From assembly GCA_017960705.1 (NCBI GenBank), contig JAGCYR010000168.1, positions 1-8,846 of the forward strand: a DNA stretch of 8,846 bases, read 5' to 3'. This DNA comes from Clostridia bacterium. GTDB taxonomy: Bacteria > Bacillota > Clostridia > Oscillospirales > CAG-272. This document shows positions 4,653 to 8,846 of this stretch, piece after piece; the first letter of the stretch is position 1; each line of letters begins with the position of its first letter. Made by a program: the position numbers and the translations under genes. The notes under the pieces were generated by a model. The model was not told where the DNA came from. It saw only the letters and a program-made list of their open reading frames with translations, and ran no database searches.

Positions 4653-7331
4653 ATGAAAACCTTTGACAAAGTAAACTTCAACGGCACGTTCCGGGTATAT
4701 CAGCAGCGGGTGCTCGACAACGCCGAGAAGTACCTGCTCGACGGGCGGATCAATATCGTCGCCGCGCCCGGGAGCGGCAAGACCATCCTCGGGCTCGAGC
4801 TGATCCGTCGGCTGAACGCACCCGCCGTCATCCTCTCGCCCACCACGACCATTAAGTATCAGTGGGGGGCGCGGTTCGCGTCGAACTTCCTCGAAAAAGG
4901 CGAGGATCCCGGAGACTATTTTTCCTACGATCTGCACGAGATCACGCTGCTGAACTCCATCACCTATCAGGCGCTCCATTCCGCGATGGGCAAAGCCCCG
5001 GTCGAGGAGGACGGCGTGACGGTTGACTATTCCGACGTCGATATCTTTCAGCTGATCAAGGAATACGGCGTCAAGACCGTGTGCCTTGACGAAGCGCACC
5101 ATCTGCAGAACGAATGGCAGAAGTCGCTCGAACAGTTCCTCGAAGGGGTCGGTCGCGACGTGAAGATCATCGCGCTGACCGCCACCCCGCCCTACGACGC
5201 GGGACAGGCGGAATGGGAGCGGTACGAGCGTGTCTGCGGCCCGATCGACGAGGAGATCTTCGTCCCCGAATTGGTGAAGGACAAAACGCTCTGCCCCCAT
5301 CAGGACTACGTGTATTTCAACTATCCGACGAAGGAAGAGACTGCGTCGTTCAAGGAATACCGGGAAAAAGCCCTGGCGGGTCTCACCGAACTGCGGGATC
5401 TCGGGTTCGGGCAGAAGGTTTACGAGTATATTTCCGACCAATACGAGGGCGACCGGGAAACGCTCTACGAGAACACGCGGGGCGTCATTGCGACCCTGAT
5501 CCTGCTTGACGCGTTCGGGATTCCGGTCGACCCGAAGATCGTCAGGTCGTTCACCGGCAAAAAGAAGCTCCCCGACCTCGACGTCGAGTTTTGCGAGCGG
5601 GCGATCCGCTTCCTGCTGGAAAGCGAGATCACCAACGACGGCGAAAAAGACGCGATCCGCCGGGTTTTGAAGAGCCACGGGCTGATCGAGCGGGGGCAGC
5701 CGGTGTTCTCCTTAAAAGAGAACGCCAAACACAAACTGATCAGTTCGGTCGGCAAACTGAAGAGCATCACCGAGATCACAAGACACGAGAGCGCAAATAT
5801 GGGCGAACGGCTGCGCCTGCTGATCCTGACCGACTTCATCAAAAAAGAGTCGGTCAAGGACCTGTTCTCGGGCAAAACGCCCTCGGACGTCAGCGTCGTC
5901 TCCATCTTCGAGTGCCTGGCGAAAAGCGATCCCTGCTATCGGATGGGGGTTCTGTCCGGCGGGCTGATCATTCTCCCGAACGACTGCGAAAAGTATTTGG
6001 AACGGTACAACGTGAAACGCACCCCGATCGCAGATACGATCTATTCCGAATTTTCGTTCGGCACGGTCAAAAACAAGGACAAGGTCGACGCCGTATCCGA
6101 ACTCTTCGAGCGGGGGATCATCCGGATCCTGATCGGGACCAAGGCGCTGCTCGGAGAGGGCTGGGATTCGCCCTGCATCAACACGCTGATCCTCGCGAGC
6201 TTCGTCGGGAGCTTTATGCTCTCCAACCAGATGCGGGGAAGAGCCATCCGGATCGACAGAAACAATTCGGACAAGGTGTCGAACATCTGGCATCTGGTCA
6301 CGCTGGAGCCCGCCTACGTCTTCGAGGACTCGGCGCTGCGCGCGATGATCGCGAAGGGACAGACTGACCGGAATCGGATCGACTCGTACGATTTCAAGAC
6401 CCTCGATCGGCGCTTCGACTGCTTCACGGGACCCAATTACACGACGGGAGAGATCGAGAACGGGATCGAGCGCCTGACCGCTATTCGCCCCCCTTTCGAC
6501 GAAAAAGGGATCGCGGCGATCAATCAAGAGATGCTCTCCCGCGCGATGCAGAGAGACGATACCAAGAGCAAATGGACGGCGGCGCTCCAAAACAACGTCA
6601 AACTCACCGAGGAGATCGCCGTCCCGAAAGAGAGAGTCGTCAAACCGATCGTTTTCACCAATTACGTCGCTCTAACGGCGCTTCTCAGCGTCGACGCGGG
6701 GGTCATGGCGGCGGAAGTTGCCTTGTTGAATTCCACGTTGAGAACCGCGGCAGGTGAAGAGATAAACGTTTCCGATTGGCGCGGTTTGTTGCTCGTTTCG
6801 TCGCTCATCCTGCTCCTCGGCTTGACCTATCTGACGGCGAAACTCGCAAGGAAAATCATCCTGCACGCGACGCCCCGAAAAACCATGGTGCACCTGGCGA
6901 ACGCCCTTTTGCGAACGCTGCAGCAGATGAACAGGATCAGCTACCGCGCGACCGTGAAGTCCGAGGGCAACGATATCGTGGTGCTGATCCGGCTGGCGAA
7001 CGCCTCGACCTACGAAGAAAACCTATTCAACACGGCGGTAAGCGAGATGCTGTCCCCGATCGACAATCCGCGGTATATCCTGATCTTCAAGCGGCGCCGA
7101 CGACTGTATCTGAACCAATCCTATGCCTGTCCCTCGATCCTCGGGCAAAAGAAGGAGATGGTCGAGCTCTTCGCCGATAACCTGACGGGTCGGGTCGGGG
7201 ATTTCGAGATCGTCTATACTCGCAACGACGAGGGCAGAAGATTGCTGATGAAGGCGAAAAAATACGCCATGATCTCGAAAAACGCAGAAGAATCGTTGAA
7301 GAGAAGACGCAGAGTATCTCACTTCGAGTAA
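4653..7331 (+). CDS. membrane-anchored superfamily 2 DEAH-type helicase
   Basis: Predicted 892-residue ATP-dependent helicase or translocase. Helicase domain 1 has FRVYQQ (13-18), Walker A APGSGKT (38-44), LSPTTT (61-66), DEAH (146-149) and TATPP (176-180). An insert of about 150 residues (230-380) follows. Domain 2 carries LRLLILTDF (387-395), GTKALLGEGWDSP (495-507) and the arginine-finger motif QMRGRAIR (526-533). Two hydrophobic segments (about 668-692 and 710-729) predict a membrane hairpin with both flanks cytoplasmic, then a roughly 160-residue C-terminal domain with NPRYILIFKR (805-814) and FEIVYTRNDEGRRLL (851-865). I recall similar unnamed helicases in Firmicutes, but the substrate and role are unknown; there is no nuclease motif I recognise. 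The start at 4653 has AAGGA nearby (4640-4644). An upstream in-frame GTG at 4596 lies inside the guaB terminator. No clear promoter is seen. Confidence 0.92.
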   Translation: MKTFDKVNFNGTFRVYQQRVLDNAEKYLLDGRINIVAAPGSGKTILGLELIRRLNAPAVILSPTTTIKYQWGARFASNFLEKGEDPGDYFSYDLHEITLLNSITYQALHSAMGKAPVEEDGVTVDYSDVDIFQLIKEYGVKTVCLDEAHHLQNEWQKSLEQFLEGVGRDVKIIALTATPPYDAGQAEWERYERVCGPIDEEIFVPELVKDKTLCPHQDYVYFNYPTKEETASFKEYREKALAGLTELRDLGFGQKVYEYISDQYEGDRETLYENTRGVIATLILLDAFGIPVDPKIVRSFTGKKKLPDLDVEFCERAIRFLLESEITNDGEKDAIRRVLKSHGLIERGQPVFSLKENAKHKLISSVGKLKSITEITRHESANMGERLRLLILTDFIKKESVKDLFSGKTPSDVSVVSIFECLAKSDPCYRMGVLSGGLIILPNDCEKYLERYNVKRTPIADTIYSEFSFGTVKNKDKVDAVSELFERGIIRILIGTKALLGEGWDSPCINTLILASFVGSFMLSNQMRGRAIRIDRNNSDKVSNIWHLVTLEPAYVFEDSALRAMIAKGQTDRNRIDSYDFKTLDRRFDCFTGPNYTTGEIENGIERLTAIRPPFDEKGIAAINQEMLSRAMQRDDTKSKWTAALQNNVKLTEEIAVPKERVVKPIVFTNYVALTALLSVDAGVMAAEVALLNSTLRTAAGEEINVSDWRGLLLVSSLILLLGLTYLTAKLARKIILHATPRKTMVHLANALLRTLQQMNRISYRATVKSEGNDIVVLIRLANASTYEENLFNTAVSEMLSPIDNPRYILIFKRRRRLYLNQSYACPSILGQKKEMVELFADNLTGRVGDFEIVYTRNDEGRRLLMKAKKYAMISKNAEESLKRRRRVSHFE

Positions 7332-7360
7332 AACAACTGCCGCACGGGGAACCGTGCGGC
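7330..7360 (-). terminator. intrinsic terminator of the small 66-residue protein gene
   Basis: A 9-bp perfect stem GCCGCACGG/CCGTGCGGC (7339-7347 with 7352-7360) closes a 4-base loop. On the minus strand it is followed by AGTTGTTTTA, giving a terminator for the gene ending at 7369. On the plus strand the stem is not followed by T residues, so its value as a helicase terminator is doubtful, although it lies directly after that stop codon. Confidence 0.65.
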
Positions 7361-7368
7361 GAACGTTA

Positions 7369-7569
7369 CTAATCTCCCATCATTTTGTCTACGGCTTCGT
7401 CGACCGCGTCGGCGCACTTTTTGCCGGCTTTTTTCATCGCGCGGCGAAGGTCTTTTCGCTTGCAGTACGCGAGGGCTCCGAGCGCGCCGACCCCAACCGC
7501 CATTGTGATCCAGATCACCGTCATAGGCGAACAGCACTCCCGCCGTTTTTTCTCTTTGCAAAGTATCAT
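7369..7569 (-). CDS. small basic single-span membrane protein
   Basis: Predicted 66-residue protein not assigned to a family. A charged, cysteine-bearing N-terminus (ILCKEKKRRECC, residues 2-13) precedes one hydrophobic helix (about 16-35, MTVIWITMAVGVGALGALAY), then a basic amphipathic tail (CKRKDLRRAMKKAGKKC) ending in acidic MMGD. The glycine-rich span and lysine-rich tail are vaguely like small envelope-stress membrane proteins, but this is weak. The ATG at 7569 is preferred over a GTG at 7578, because AGAGGT at 7577-7582 is the ribosome binding site and would overlap the GTG; spacing to the ATG is 7 bases. It converges on the helicase gene with 37 bases between stops. A shorter start at Met16 is possible. 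No good promoter was found. Confidence 0.65.
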   Translation of the reverse strand: MILCKEKKRRECCSPMTVIWITMAVGVGALGALAYCKRKDLRRAMKKAGKKCADAVDEAVDKMMGD

Positions 7570-7696
7570 TTCCGCCACCTCTTTTTTCTCCTATTGTGCC
7601 CGGGGCCCTCTTTTTTATTCCGTCGGTGACTTTTTTAACCCACCCGCGCCGGTAAACGCAAAAGCCATTGGAAACATTTTCAATCTAACCGCGCCA

Positions 7697-7728
7697 GCAG
7701 ATGCCGCCTGACAGGCGGAGGCAGATGC
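7697..7728. repeat. small hairpin between GCAGATGC direct repeats
   Basis: GCAGATGC occurs at 7697-7704 and 7721-7728. Between them CCGCCT (7704-7709) pairs with AGGCGG (7713-7718) around a 3-base loop. It adjoins the longer hairpin at 7732-7789, so the two may be parts of one element. Confidence 0.55.
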
Positions 7729-7731
7729 AGA

Positions 7732-7789
7732 ATCCCCGTTCTCGCCCCGAAGGTGTATACACATACTCCGAGAGGGTGAGAACGGGGAT
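7732..7789. repeat. long hairpin with palindromic loop
   Basis: ATCCCCGTTCTC (7732-7743) pairs perfectly with GAGAACGGGGAT (7778-7789). The stem continues inward for four more pairs including one G-U, giving about 16 pairs. The 26-base loop contains the 10-base palindrome GTGTATACAC (7753-7762). There is no terminal U-tract, so it is not a terminator. It resembles a structured RNA or a small inverted-repeat element, and which is unknown. Confidence 0.7.
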
Positions 7790-7803
7790 AGGAAACGCAT
7801 ATG

Positions 7804-7842
7804 AAAAAAAGAAGAAACCCGTTCGCGAACGCGAACGGGTTT
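7804..7842 (-). terminator. intrinsic terminator of glmS
   Basis: A 12-bp perfect stem AAACCCGTTCGC/GCGAACGGGTTT (7815-7826 with 7831-7842) with a 4-base loop is followed on the minus strand by CTTCTTTTTTT. This is a strong Rho-independent terminator. It lies about 105 bases after the glmS stop, giving a longer than usual 3' untranslated region. Confidence 0.92.
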
Positions 7843-7946
7843 CAACCTTAAATGCGTTTTACTATGAAACGGTTTTGCGCAGAGCAAAATGCTTTAACGG
7901 ATCAAACAGATGTCTTTCGTTTCCGGTCTGCGCTGAAATCCGCCTG

Positions 7947-8846
7947 TCACTCCACCGTGACCGATTTGGCGAGATTCCGCGGCTGGTCCACGTCGCATCC
8001 GCGGGCAAGCGAGACCTGATACGCGAGTAGCTGCATCCCGGTCGCCAAAGCGATGGGCGCGACGGTCTCGGGGCAGTCGGGGCAGACGAAGGCGACCTTC
8101 GCCATCTCGCGGAGCTCGGTGACGCCCTCTTTCCCGGCGGCGAAGACGAACAGTTTGGCGCCGCGGGCGACGACCTCTTTCATATTGCCGACCATCTTCT
8201 CGCGGATGCCGGCTTCGCTCGAAATGGCGACGACCGGAGTACCCGGCTCGATCAGCGAGATGGTGCCGTGCTTCAGTTCGCCCGCCGCGTACGCCTCGCT
8301 GTGGATGTAGGAGATCTCCTTCAGTTTGAGCGACGCTTCGGCTGCGAGCGTGGCGTCGAAGAGCCGACCGATGAAGAACATATCGTCCTTTTCGGCGATG
8401 TCGGCGGCGATGGATTTGAGTTCCTTTTCGCGGGCGATGATCTTCTTGATCTCTGCGGGGAGAGCGACGGTCAGGTCGGAAACGTACTTTTTCACGACCT
8501 CCTCCGCGACGGTCCCGCGGACCATTCCCGTCCAGACCCCGAACAGGGTCATCAGGGCGGTCTGCACGGTGTACGCCTTGGTGCTGGCGACCGCGATCTC
8601 GGGCCCCGCGTAGGTGTAGAGCACCGCGTCGGATTCGCGCGCGACGGTCGAGCCGACGGTGTTGACGATCCCGAGCGTGAAAGCGCCCGCCGCTTTTGCA
8701 AGCCGGAGCGCGGCGATGGTGTCTGCGGTCTCGCCCGACTGCGAGATCAGGATCACGTGTTCGTCGGGCTCGATCACGGGGTTACGGTAACGGAATTCCG
8801 TGGCGATCTCGGCGGACGCGCGGACGCCCGCGACCCGTTCGAGAAC
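7947..8846 (-). CDS. glmS: glucosamine-fructose-6-phosphate aminotransferase (isomerising), C-terminal part
   Basis: Cytoplasmic enzyme making glucosamine-6-phosphate from fructose-6-phosphate and glutamine, the first step toward UDP-GlcNAc for peptidoglycan. Only the last 299 residues are in the window; the frame is open to the right edge and the N-terminal glutaminase domain lies outside. Two sugar-isomerase (SIS) domains are visible: SQSGETADT in the first, and in the second YIHSEAYAAGELKHG with the catalytic Glu and Lys region. The C-terminal tail DQPRNLAKSVTVE carries the lysine equivalent to E. coli Lys603. HGTISL replaces the more usual HGPLAL, a mild variation. The start and any glmS ribozyme leader would be beyond 8846. 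A strong terminator follows at 7804-7842. Confidence 0.97.
   Translation of the reverse strand, partial: VLERVAGVRASAEIATEFRYRNPVIEPDEHVILISQSGETADTIAALRLAKAAGAFTLGIVNTVGSTVARESDAVLYTYAGPEIAVASTKAYTVQTALMTLFGVWTGMVRGTVAEEVVKKYVSDLTVALPAEIKKIIAREKELKSIAADIAEKDDMFFIGRLFDATLAAEASLKLKEISYIHSEAYAAGELKHGTISLIEPGTPVVAISSEAGIREKMVGNMKEVVARGAKLFVFAAGKEGVTELREMAKVAFVCPDCPETVAPIALATGMQLLAYQVSLARGCDVDQPRNLAKSVTVE

Larger units (their letters stand above)
7570..7946. other. gene-free region between the small gene and glmS
   Basis: This stretch holds the glmS terminator, a long imperfect hairpin, a smaller hairpin flanked by direct repeats, and the leader of the small membrane-protein gene. The minus-strand frame 7615-7887 stays open, but its starts have no ribosome binding site and one lies in the terminator U-tract, so I do not call it. 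From 7843 to 7946, between glmS and its terminator, I see only a weak inverted repeat (TTTTGC/GCAAAA). Confidence 0.65.

Noticed and set aside
4521..5678. 385-codon minus-strand frame across the helicase start
   Set aside because: It overlaps intact helicase motifs I through III on the plus strand and crosses the guaB terminator; no ribosome binding site or domain supports it.
7801..7851. 16-codon plus-strand frame starting at ATG 7801
   Set aside because: It is the reverse side of the glmS terminator; the apparent peptide is an accident of the A-tract and the stem.
7615..7887. 90-codon minus-strand frame between glmS and the small gene
   Set aside because: The first ATG lies in the glmS 3' region before the terminator, and the internal ATG at 7800 is preceded by the terminator U-tract rather than a ribosome binding site. 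It overlaps hairpin structures that explain the sequence better.

Overview
The window looks like chromosomal DNA from a GC-rich, low-GC-phylum (Firmicutes-type) bacterium, most likely an uncultured gut Clostridia relative. That placement is inference. It rests on strong AGGAGG-type ribosome binding sites, sigma-A style promoters, short hairpin/U-tract terminators, a Phd/Doc module, and the presence of a bacterial purB, guaB and glmS set. No rRNA, tRNA, CRISPR array, transposase or phage gene is visible.

Layout from left to right. (1) Positions 61-723, minus strand: a Phd/YefM-type antitoxin and a Doc/Fic-type toxin overlapping by 4 bases, under a textbook promoter (TTGACA, 17 bp, TATAAT). (2) Positions 732-1263, minus strand: a single-gene unit with its own promoter and terminator, encoding a small membrane-anchored protein of unknown function. 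(3) Positions 1264-1525: a gene-free stretch dominated by a tandem set of GCGATAT motifs, each followed by a different small perfect or near-perfect hairpin, plus a 10-bp hairpin further right. (4) Positions 1530-4607, plus strand: a purB-guaB purine operon with an extended -10 promoter and an intrinsic terminator. Both enzymes belong to the subtypes best known from eukaryotes: an animal-like adenylosuccinate lyase and a Tritrichomonas-like IMP dehydrogenase. (5) Positions 4653-7331, plus strand: a large superfamily 2 helicase with a two-helix membrane hairpin and a conserved-looking C-terminal domain of unknown role. (6) Positions 7339-7569, minus strand: a tiny cysteine-bearing, basic, single-span membrane protein with a terminator. 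(7) Positions 7570-7946: gene-free, with a long imperfect hairpin element and the strong glmS terminator. (8) Positions 7947-8846, minus strand: the C-terminal half of GlmS, running off the right edge.

How the genes work together: purB and guaB serve the IMP-to-AMP and IMP-to-GMP branches (purB also serves an earlier step in IMP synthesis), and glmS feeds amino-sugar and cell-wall synthesis. These core genes are interspersed with accessory material: the toxin-antitoxin pair, the hairpin repeats and the helicase. The most unusual items are the membrane-anchored helicase, the GCGATAT-hairpin array, and the pairing of two eukaryote-like purine enzymes in one operon. No complete, clearly new multigene system can be demonstrated from sequence alone.
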